64,000 bases of DNA, from the NCBI GenBank assembly GCA_963920635.1, contig OY987298.1, positions 20,307,647 to 20,371,646 on the forward strand, in the 5' to 3' direction. Below, piece by piece: positions 33,164 through 40,086 of the stretch (positions are counted from its first letter, which is position 1; each line of letters starts with the position of its first letter). Under the pieces are notes generated by a model. It was not told the DNA's origin and made no database searches. It saw only the letters and a program-made list of their open reading frames with translations. Both the position numbers and the translations under genes were made by a program. Source of the DNA: Pseudeuparius sepicola (Eukaryota; Arthropoda; Insecta; Coleoptera; Anthribidae).

Positions 33164-35101
33164 CAGTGTGACCCATTTGTTTTGGGGTCAGTCTGTAAAA
33201 AGTGTATCAATCGTGCGATTTGGCTGATTTTTTTTTTAAATTGTAGAGCTCGATGAACTGCACATTTTGAACAAAAATTGCCTGGTTCGCATAAAATCCA
33301 AAGCCTACTATGACCGTTTTTATGAGCAAAATTTTAAGAAACCATATTAGCGTTTTTTTTTGAAAAAATCTGTGTGCGCCAATGGATTGAGCACCCCTCG
33401 AAATGGGTATGTACAAAATTTCATCAAAATATTTCAAGTAATAACGATTTTGTAGAAAAATTAAAAATGCAGCCAAGGTACGTCTTTATTTTCAAAAATT
33501 CAAAGTTGGCCATGGAAAATAATTGAATTGTTTACTTTTATTAAGTGTCAAACTGTCTAAATTGAGTTCAGAAATTGTTTGTGCTCAATACAATTAATTA
33601 TCATAATTATGGAATATTTAAGCATAAGAGACAAAATAGAAATTGTTCGACTCGTGGGTGACAACGAGCGCTCGGCAGCAGAAGCTGCGGCCGAATTTAA
33701 CAATAGACACCCAGGTAGATCAGTGAGTCGAAGTACTGTACAACGTATAAACAATATTTTTGATGAAACTGGATCGATTTCTAAAAATTTATTAAAAACT
33801 AGGCAAAATGGACGCCGTGGACTTGTTGAAAATAACAATCAAATTCTGCAATACTTTAGTGACAATCCTCGAAATAGTGTTCGAACGGCTAGTTTAGACC
33901 TTCATATACCCAGAGAGAGTATAAGGAGATGTTTGAGACAAAACAAAATAAAACCGTTTAAGCCAAAATTTTTGCACACCCTGGAACCAGGAGATGAGGA
34001 GAGAAGATTAGAATTTTGCTATTGGCTGCAAGGTGAATATCTCCATAATGGCAACTTTTTAAATGAAATTTTATTCACCGACGAAGCCACGTTTACTACA
34101 AATGGTGTAGTATCAAGTCAAAACTGCCGTCACTGGTCAGCTGAAAATCCAGAGTTTATAATAAATGCAAGGAGACAACATTCACAAAAAATTAACGTTT
34201 GGTGTGGAATACTACGCGACAGAATAATTGGCCCATTTTTCTTTGAAGGGAATTTGAATGCGGCTGGCTTCTTGAATTTTCTAGAAATTGAATTTAGAAA
34301 TGCTTTAGATGAGTTACCATTAAGATACCGTTTAAATTTAAAGTTACAGTTAGATGGCAGTCCTATTCATAATGCTCGTTTAATCAGAAACTGGCTAGAT
34401 AATAATTTTGAAAACTGTTGGATAGGGCGAAATAGTCCTTTCTGTGAGTGGCCACCGAGATCTCCGGACTTAACTCCTTTAGATTTTTTTCTTTGGGGTA
34501 CACTTAAGCGAAATGTTTATAAGTCAAGACCCCATAATTTACAAGAACTGCAAGCTAGGATAAACCGTAGTTGTGAGGAAATTACTCCACAGCAAATACG
34601 AAATGTAATTTTGAATGTACGCAAGAGGAACGACAAATGCATTGTAGAAAATGGAGGCTTGGTAGAAGTTACAAAAATTTTATAATTTTAATTGTTTTTA
34701 TGTTTTGTGTTTATAAGCATAAGGTTGTATTATTACAATTCAATTATTTTCCATGGCCAACTTTGAATTTTTGAAAATAAAGACGTACCTTGGCTGCATT
34801 TTTAATTTTTCTACAAAATCGTTATTACTTGAAATATTTTGATGAAATTTTGTACATACCCATTTCGAGGGGTGCTCAATCCATTGGCGCACACAGATTT
34901 TTTCAAAAAAAAACGTTAATATGGTTTCTTAAAATTTTGCTCATAAAAACGGTCATAGTAGGCTTTGGATTTTATGCGAACCAGGCAATTTTTGCTCAAA
35001 ATGTGCAGTTCATCGAGCTCTACAATTTAAAAAAAAATCAGCCAAATCGCACGATTGATACACTTTTTACAGACTGACCCCAAAACAAATGGGTCACACT
35101 G
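33164..35101 (+). mobile_element. Tc1/mariner-superfamily transposon, 1.94 kb
   Basis: TIRs of 367 and 366 bp (33164-33530 and 34736-35101) begin CAGTGTGACCCATTTG. They differ by one base in a T-run in the parts compared, and the element is flanked by TA (33162-33163, 35102-35103). It carries one intact transposase gene. Frames at 33207-33476 and 34790-35077 are TIR shadows. Near-identical TIRs and an intact gene mark a recent, possibly still mobile copy. Confidence 0.93.
33609..34685 (+). CDS. Mariner-like DDE transposase
   Basis: 358 aa, intact. The ATG at 33609 is chosen; the frame's upstream extension starts on GTG. The N-terminal ~55 residues (DKIEIVRLVGDNERSAAEAA...) form the helix-turn-helix typical of insect mariner-like transposases. 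A DDE_3-type catalytic domain follows: first Asp in LFTDEATF, second in LQLDGSPIHNA, third in SPDLTPLDFFLWG. I count about 42 residues between the second and third acids, close to the DD41D group rather than DD34D. It cuts and pastes its own element at TA sites. Confidence 0.9.
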   Translation: MEYLSIRDKIEIVRLVGDNERSAAEAAAEFNNRHPGRSVSRSTVQRINNIFDETGSISKNLLKTRQNGRRGLVENNNQILQYFSDNPRNSVRTASLDLHIPRESIRRCLRQNKIKPFKPKFLHTLEPGDEERRLEFCYWLQGEYLHNGNFLNEILFTDEATFTTNGVVSSQNCRHWSAENPEFIINARRQHSQKINVWCGILRDRIIGPFFFEGNLNAAGFLNFLEIEFRNALDELPLRYRLNLKLQLDGSPIHNARLIRNWLDNNFENCWIGRNSPFCEWPPRSPDLTPLDFFLWGTLKRNVYKSRPHNLQELQARINRSCEEITPQQIRNVILNVRKRNDKCIVENGGLVEVTKIL

Positions 35102-35165
35102 TATGTTCTTCATTGCTAGTAGCAAAATTATTTATTGAAATAGTAAGAGTATTACTGAATGAGCG

Positions 35166-35588
35166 ATGGAGCATAATTACGAGAGTCTTATAAGAACGTT
35201 TGAAAACTGGTCAAGCCCCCTATCATCAGAGAAGCTTGCCCGAGCAGGATTTTTTTATACGAATTACGAAGATGTTGTCCGGTGTCCATTTTGCAATATT
35301 GAAGGATATAAATGGGAAAAGGATGATGATCCATGGCAAGACCATGCTAGCTGGAGTCCCAGTTGTCCATTTATTAAAGGTGACATCAAGCCTGTGGACA
35401 TCCCACCTGAAAAAGTAAATAACACCAATCCAGACTTTTTATGTATAGTATGCTACTGCAGAAACATAGAAGTCTTGCTGGTTCCATGTGGACATTTGGC
35501 ATGCTGTATGAGTTGTGCAAACTCCATGGAGAAGTGCCCGCTGTGTAGGAGTATTGTGCAGCAGAAGATTCGAGCTTACATGCCTTAA
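35166..35588 (+). CDS. Inhibitor-of-apoptosis protein (BIR + RING)
   Basis: 140 aa, intact. One BIR domain (about 10-72) has all zinc ligands in order: Cys40, Cys43, His60, Cys67, with the DDPW..H..W..SCPF context. A C-terminal RING follows (Cys93, Cys96, Cys108, His110, Cys114, Cys117, Cys124, Cys127), ending in the usual RAYM tail. BIR domains bind caspases or IAP antagonists and RINGs act as E3 ligases, as in baculovirus and insect IAPs. The likely job is to delay host-cell death. It overlaps the end of the split membrane gene; an AATAAA lies at 35611-35616. It was probably captured from an arthropod host or another virus. Confidence 0.92.
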   Translation: MEHNYESLIRTFENWSSPLSSEKLARAGFFYTNYEDVVRCPFCNIEGYKWEKDDDPWQDHASWSPSCPFIKGDIKPVDIPPEKVNNTNPDFLCIVCYCRNIEVLLVPCGHLACCMSCANSMEKCPLCRSIVQQKIRAYMP

Positions 35589-35659
35589 ATGTATTGTAAT
35601 AGTTGTAGAAAATAAATATTCTTAATCGAAAAACTGTTTATTATTTACATCCCGATAGG

Positions 35660-35666
35660 TATATAT
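35660..35666 (+). promoter_or_regulatory. GATAGG-TATA element before ATPase gene
   Basis: GATAGG (35654-35659) abuts TATATAT. The same GATAGG-TATATA string precedes the gene at 36414. Its position favours the ATG at 35704 over the one at 35665. Confidence 0.5.
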
Positions 35667-35703
35667 GCATCAAGCATACGCTATCTTATTAGATGTATAC
35701 AAG

Positions 35704-36384
35704 ATGCGTATCGAATCACATCAACTATCTCTACCAATCGAAAATCTAGATTTTGCTCGAAGTGAGAAATCTAAACATGGCGTACTCTTACCAAATTCAA
35801 TTAGAGCAATATTTTGCGGTCCTAGCGGTTGTGGTAAAACAAACAGTCTGCTTAGTTTAATATTCAACGAGAATGGCTTAAAATTTAAGAACATCTACCT
35901 TTACAGTAAATCTCTATACCAACCTAAATATCAGTTACTACAAGACGTGCTTAAAGAAGCAAAATGTGTTGGATATTTTCCATTTAGCTCAAACGATGAC
36001 GTCATTGCACCAACAGAGGCTAGAGAAAATTCAATTTTTATTTTCGATGATGTGGCTTGTGGGACACAGGAAAAAATTAGAGAATATTACTCCATGGGTC
36101 GTCATAAAAATATAGATGCTGCATATCTCTGCCAGACATATTCAAAAATACCTAAGCAATTAATACGAGACAATTGTAATGTAATCGTTTTGTTTAAACA
36201 AGATGAGGTAAACCTTAGACATATTTATGAAGAGCACGTATCACCAGACATCTCATACGGTGATTTCAAGAATCTCTGCTCGCTCTGTTGGAATGATAAT
36301 TTTGGAACTCTAGTTATTGTTAAAGATTTCAATATGAATGAGGGACGCTATAGAATAGGTTTTGATAGGTATATAAAGTTATGA
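35704..36384 (+). CDS. FtsK/HerA (A32-like) genome-packaging ATPase
   Basis: 226 aa from the ATG at 35704. A longer form from 35665 (239 aa) is possible, but that ATG overlaps the TATA box. The Walker A loop is GPSGCGKT (residues 39-46 of the short form). Walker B is SIFIFDD, and a conserved glutamine/arginine region follows (YLCQTYSKIPKQLIRDN). This is the packaging ATPase shared by Polintons, adintoviruses and poxvirus A32, which pumps DNA into the preformed capsid. The frame is intact, and its stop overlaps the next possible ATG (ATGA at 36381). Confidence 0.9.
   Translation: MRIESHQLSLPIENLDFARSEKSKHGVLLPNSIRAIFCGPSGCGKTNSLLSLIFNENGLKFKNIYLYSKSLYQPKYQLLQDVLKEAKCVGYFPFSSNDDVIAPTEARENSIFIFDDVACGTQEKIREYYSMGRHKNIDAAYLCQTYSKIPKQLIRDNCNVIVLFKQDEVNLRHIYEEHVSPDISYGDFKNLCSLCWNDNFGTLVIVKDFNMNEGRYRIGFDRYIKL
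36370..36378 (+). promoter_or_regulatory. GATAGG-TATA element before next gene
   Basis: GATAGG (36364-36369) abuts TATATAAAG, matching the string at 35654-35666. Being 36 bp upstream of the ATG at 36414, it supports that start. Confidence 0.5.
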
Positions 36385-36413
36385 GAAGCACAATACGCTT
36401 ATTATTAATCGAG

Positions 36414-37319
36414 ATGTCGATGCAAGAACAGATTCAAGAAGCGCAGCGCGCAAAGAAAATCAGTGAACTAGCTCGAACGATTAGAAAAAAATACACCGCC
36501 TTAAAAATAGGGAAATTTGATGAGAATGAAACTTTACAAAAAATTTTCAAACCTGTGACAAGCTCTCTAGCAAATTTACAAGTTAAGCAAGAATTAAAAC
36601 CGGAAGTAAAACCGAAAGTTGAACCAAAAGTTGAATCATTTATGGAAAAGTGGCGCGAGTCGTTGAAAAGTCCAATTGCACTTTTAGGAGAAATGAATGA
36701 AACGTTAAATGATGTTGAGAAAGGAATTGACAAAGTGTACAGGCATTTTGATACTGTGTATCCTAAAGTATCTATACCATGTATAACAGACTTTATGGCT
36801 AATTCACTTAAAATCGATAGGACATATGGTCCTAAGTATGACGAAACTAAATCAGTATGGATGCTAGGAAATAAATATATCGATTTTGAAAAAACGTCTG
36901 GTGATATAATCATCAACAATAGCCGATTCGCGGGAACTGATGGTCTCTACCAGCTAATTTTCTATAATAATCCAGAAGGTACTGCTGATGATTTGAAAAG
37001 TTACAGAGATATTTTAAATCTCGCTGGTGCTCATCTTACTTCAAACGGACGATTAAAACATAGCTACAAAAATAAGTATTCTAATATTATTAAACCTCTT
37101 ATGAAGGGCCCGGTGGCTACCTCCACACCTGTAAAGGGTTCTGGCATGCATCTCAAGTATAACACAAAACCTGTGGAATATGTTTACTGGGATGATCCTA
37201 ATGAACTTGTGGACAGGTTAAGGTTATTAATAGCATCAAAAGATGCCGGAAATACTTCCCACGAAAACGAAATAACAGCAATAATCAATGAATTGAAAGA
37301 AGCAAAAATTATTCTCTAA
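36414..37319 (+). CDS. Conserved Polinton protein of unknown function (DUF8207-like)
   Basis: 301 aa from the ATG at 36414; the upstream ATG at 36381 would add 11 residues but lies 3 bp from the TATA box. The N-terminal third is charged and coiled-coil-like, with a PEVKPKVEPKVE repeat around residues 60-75. The C-terminal half carries blocks WMLGNKYIDFE, DGLYQLIFYNNPEG, KGSGMHLKYNTKPVEYV and a final helical HENEITAIINELKEAKI. I associate these with the domain often listed as DUF8207 in insect Polintons (from memory, not searched). A structural or minor virion role is possible but unproven. The frame is intact. Confidence 0.7.
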   Translation: MSMQEQIQEAQRAKKISELARTIRKKYTALKIGKFDENETLQKIFKPVTSSLANLQVKQELKPEVKPKVEPKVESFMEKWRESLKSPIALLGEMNETLNDVEKGIDKVYRHFDTVYPKVSIPCITDFMANSLKIDRTYGPKYDETKSVWMLGNKYIDFEKTSGDIIINNSRFAGTDGLYQLIFYNNPEGTADDLKSYRDILNLAGAHLTSNGRLKHSYKNKYSNIIKPLMKGPVATSTPVKGSGMHLKYNTKPVEYVYWDDPNELVDRLRLLIASKDAGNTSHENEITAIINELKEAKIIL

Positions 37320-37332
37320 CGTTATTTATAAG

Positions 37333-37695
37333 ATGCCTTTAAACAAGTTCGGACGTGTTTCAAGGACTATTCGTTACTCGTTGAATGACGGGGATTATGA
37401 TTTGAAAACCCGCAGACTGTGCAACGTTAATTATCCGATTAGCAGCAATGATGTTGTGACAAAGCAATATGTTGACAAACAAATGAATGAGGCATTCAAA
37501 ACTTTTAACGTCACGCTCGAACAACATGATGTTAATATTGAGAGTAGCGTGAAAGACGCTTTGGAGAAAGAGATCGATGAAATAAGAAAATTTGTTAAAA
37601 TTGTTGAAGAATGTTATTTAAAAATGGTTGGTGAACAGTCCGGGCCAAATCCCAAATTATTAGACAGATTTGTCCCTATAGATCATTCAAGTTAG
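37333..37695 (+). CDS. Fiber-like protein 1
   Basis: 120 aa, ATG at 37333. Residues about 20-52 carry the phrase DYDLKTRRLCNVNYP...DVVTKQYVD. This resembles the repeat found in trimeric phage tail fibers and animal-virus fiber-like proteins ('..R.L.NV..P....DA.TK.YVD'). The rest is a heptad-like helix (about 55-100). It is a paralogue of the next gene. A receptor-binding or fiber-stalk role fits its place after the capsid and packaging genes. It has no signal peptide. Confidence 0.6.
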   Translation: MPLNKFGRVSRTIRYSLNDGDYDLKTRRLCNVNYPISSNDVVTKQYVDKQMNEAFKTFNVTLEQHDVNIESSVKDALEKEIDEIRKFVKIVEECYLKMVGEQSGPNPKLLDRFVPIDHSS

Positions 37696-37702
37696 TTAAA
37701 AG

Positions 37703-38101
37703 ATGTCCTTAAACAAGTTCGGACGTGCCTCGAAATCAAGGAGCAGGTCTTGCCCACCTGTTTACACATTAAATTTGACTCTAGAAGGAAACTATGATTG
37801 TAGCAACCGCAGACTGAGCAACGTTAATCACCCGATCGATGAAAGCGATGCCAGCACAAAACAATATGTCGATGAGGGGGTCATTCATACATTACAATAT
37901 TTTTACACAAATCTTAAACAGCATTCTGATGAATGCGATCTTCATATTCGCAACACAATGATAGACAATTTCCAAGATAAGATCGATGAATTGAGAGAGT
38001 TGGTTAAAACTATGGAAGATTATTATTTAAAAATAACTGGTAAGAGCATGCAATCCTTACTATCTCTCAGACTTGCAGAGATCCTTGAGGGTGGAGCATA
38101 G
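37703..38101 (+). CDS. Fiber-like protein 2 (tandem paralogue)
   Basis: 132 aa, ATG at 37703, 7 bp after the preceding stop. It shares the N-terminal M.LNKFGR block and the NRRLSNVNHP...DASTKQYVD motif with its neighbour, then a coiled-coil-like helix. The extra N-terminal Ser/Arg stretch and the different C-terminus show divergence after duplication. Two fiber genes could give mixed trimers or alternative host specificity, as in some adenoviruses (inference). Confidence 0.6.
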   Translation: MSLNKFGRASKSRSRSCPPVYTLNLTLEGNYDCSNRRLSNVNHPIDESDASTKQYVDEGVIHTLQYFYTNLKQHSDECDLHIRNTMIDNFQDKIDELRELVKTMEDYYLKITGKSMQSLLSLRLAEILEGGA

Positions 38102-38103
38102 TC

Positions 38104-39030
38104 ATGCATAGTAAAGAAAAAATTCAAGTAGTTAAGGAATTACATAAACCAGCGCGAAAAAATTATCCACGTCGTCGAACTATCATTAAAGGTTTAGACG
38201 ATTTGTGGCAAGCTGATCTCGCGCAGTTAGATCAGTATGCTAGTCACAATAATGGCTTCAAATTCATACTGGTTGTAATCGATTGCTTCTCTAAATTTGT
38301 TTGGTGCAGACCGCTCAAATCCAAGTCTGCCGAAGATGTTACCAACGCCTTTGCTGATATCCTATCGGGAACTCGAAAGCCTCGCAACCTTCAAACTGAT
38401 CAGGGCAAAGAGTTTTATAACTCTAGATTTCAAAATTTGATGCGAAAATTCAAAATTAGTCATTACAGCACTTTTAGCATCACGAAAGCCGCCATGGCCG
38501 AGAGAGTAATACGAACTCTAAAAGAGCGATTATTTAAGTATTTTAGTCTAAATGGTAAATTTAAATGGGATGATTATTTGCCTACGCTAGTTGCCGAGTA
38601 TAATAACAGAAAGCATAGAGTGATTCAGATGAAACCCAACCAAGTTAATAAAAGTAACGAACAATATCTGCTTAAAAAAGTGTATAGTCACGTGAAGATT
38701 TTCAGAGGTAGTAAATTGAAGGTTGGAGATATTGTGAGAATAAGTAAAGTGAAACACGTATTTGCCAAAGGATATATGCCTAGTTGAAGTACAGAATTGT
38801 TTAAAATAAGCAAAGTACAAATTACCAACCCGCCTACATATCTTCTAGAGGATTTAAATGGAAGTCCTATAAAGGGCGGGTTTTACCGCGAAGAATTACA
38901 AAAAACTGAACATCCCGATGTCTACCTGGTTGAAAAGATTCTTCGTAGAAAGAGGGGGAAGGTGCTAGTACGATGGTTGGGCTTTGATAAAGACCATGAC
39001 TCGTGGATCTCTGAGTCAAACGTCGTTTAG
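38104..39030 (+). pseudogene. Retroviral-type integrase with chromodomain, in-frame stop
   Basis: The rve core runs from about residue 32: first Asp in LWQADLAQLD, second in LQTDQGKEF, Glu in AAMAERVIRTLKERL (33 residues between the last two). The HHCC-like N-terminal part is short. TGA at 38785-38787 ends the frame after residue 227. The same frame continues directly into 38788-39030, which encodes the linker and a chromodomain (HPDVYLVEKILRRKRGKVLVRWLGF). The stop sits where the family usually has a Trp, so a single point nonsense change is the simplest reading. Without read-through the chromodomain is lost. The enzyme would insert the element and create its 6-bp duplication. Confidence 0.85.
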
Positions 39031-39046
39031 AGCTTCAAGTGTTAAG

Positions 39047-39679
39047 ATGGTTGACAGCGGCTATGAAACCGATGGTAGCGACCATGAAGAAGTAAACAAT
39101 GTAAGCGAAGATTCTCTGCTTCTATCATCATGCTTCACATTACCTACATATATTATTAATAATGGTTTGAGCATTATGAGATATTTCAAACCCCAAGTTA
39201 ATATCCGATCAACAGTGCGACGAAATGTGATTTCGCTGGACTATTTGGAGTGGAAAGAATTAGTGAATAATTTAAACAACTTTACCAACAACCTGGGTAC
39301 CCCGATGTTCATCAGATTTGACGATATATTGTTAAGAACCATGTTGACTGCAGATGGAAATCAACGAGTGTTGCTTGCAAAAAATGGTGTTAGCCAATGG
39401 TTTTCCATAGCAGAGGTTTTCGAGCTACTAAATATCGCACCATATGTGACTTTAAGGATGAGCTTTTTGATTAATTTTGAATTGTATGATTTTTACCTTA
39501 ATTTTTTAGATAAGGTCAATGAATTATTAGTACGTAGTAACTATGCCATAAATGTAATGGAAATTGTATTTTTAATGTGCAATGCGGTATGTAGCATGGA
39601 AACATATTGCATTTTTGAACTGTACTCTTATTATAATCAATTTTTGTTAGCAGACTTGTATAGAAGAAGGTTGGAATAA
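39047..39679 (+). CDS. 210-aa protein, function unknown
   Basis: ATG at 39047 is chosen; the longer frame opens on TTG at 38984 inside the integrase tail. An acidic N-terminus (SGYETDGSDHEE) precedes a central block STVRRNVISLDYLEWKELV. This faintly resembles the PC4-type single-strand-binding signature, though I would not assign it. The C-terminal half is hydrophobic and helical. The AATAAA at 39675-39680 overlaps the stop codon, giving a very compact 3' end that faces the converging minus-strand gene. Confidence 0.5.
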   Translation: MVDSGYETDGSDHEEVNNVSEDSLLLSSCFTLPTYIINNGLSIMRYFKPQVNIRSTVRRNVISLDYLEWKELVNNLNNFTNNLGTPMFIRFDDILLRTMLTADGNQRVLLAKNGVSQWFSIAEVFELLNIAPYVTLRMSFLINFELYDFYLNFLDKVNELLVRSNYAINVMEIVFLMCNAVCSMETYCIFELYSYYNQFLLADLYRRRLE

Positions 39680-39735
39680 AGCACTGATTAAAAAATATGA
39701 CTTTTATTTTACAATATTTTTATTTTACAACATTT

Positions 39736-39948
39736 TTATTCCGGGCCAATCCTGGGATTTCTTATGATCATCGACGGCTGATTGTTGATATGTCGGTAAT
39801 ACTCTTCCCAATTGATTTCAGGCACATGTCCCAACTGTCGCCGACACTTCACCAGATGATTCTGCAGTCGACTTCTCCGTACCATGTGGCTGGCAATGTA
39901 GGGGCAGGGCACCATGTCTGATTCGATCTGAATGGTCTGGTTGTACAT
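39736..39948 (-). CDS. CHHC zinc-finger protein (GTSF1/U11-48K type)
   Basis: 70 aa, ATG at 39948. Residues 15-35 give C-x5-H-x9-H-x3-C (Cys15, His21, His31, Cys35) with the CPY...H...R.L..HL.KC context. These are the spacing and flanks of the CHHC finger shared by the GTSF1/Asterix piRNA cofactor, spliceosomal U11-48K and TRM13. That finger binds structured RNA, including tRNA. Only one finger is present, where GTSF1 has two. A minus-strand TATA box lies at 40006-40014 and the AATAAA overlaps its stop. Its function here is unknown; interference with small-RNA silencing is an inference only. Confidence 0.65.
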   Translation of the reverse strand: MYNQTIQIESDMVPCPYIASHMVRRSRLQNHLVKCRRQLGHVPEINWEEYYRHINNQPSMIIRNPRIGPE

Positions 39949-40005
39949 GTTGCTGCGAACTCTTGTTACAAGTTTTCAGACTGCAGAATGAGCTCGATGT
40001 CTCGG

Positions 40006-40014
40006 TTATATATA
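40006..40014 (-). promoter_or_regulatory. TATA box for CHHC gene
   Basis: TATATATAA on the minus strand, 58 bp upstream of the ATG at 39948. Confidence 0.55.
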
Positions 40015-40086
40015 CAAACTGGGCGGTGGGACGTCAGGGGTGGGGAGGCTACAAGAGAATGAAACACTATTTGTAAAATATATTTT

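Larger units (their letters stand above)
32828..35193 (+). pseudogene. Small membrane protein gene split by a Tc1/mariner insertion
   Basis: The 5' part (32828-33163) starts with a hydrophobic signal-like segment (LLSLGHIILFSLI). It continues through a Cys-containing, N-glycosylation-capable ectodomain (NAT, NHT) and reaches a hydrophobic run (VPLIYYITI) at the insertion point. The frame continues in the same phase after the transposon, from 35104 to a TAA at 35191-35193, with more hydrophobic residues completing a membrane segment. Apart from the 1,938-bp insertion and its TA duplication the frame was intact. Topology suggests a type I membrane protein of roughly 140-150 residues; function unknown. 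Its 3' end overlaps the IAP start by 28 bases. Confidence 0.65.

Noticed and set aside
33207..33476. Minus-strand 89-codon frame, mirrored at 34790-35077
   Set aside because: Both are the same sequence inside the transposon's long TIRs, opening on non-ATG codons; a repeat artefact rather than a gene.
36434..36919. 161-codon minus-strand frame
   Set aside because: Opposite the DUF8207-like gene; antisense shadow without a domain.
38785..38787. Stop-codon read-through or a naturally separate chromodomain protein
   Set aside because: The frame continues without a gap, the stop replaces a usual Trp and no new ATG precedes the chromodomain; a nonsense change is simpler.
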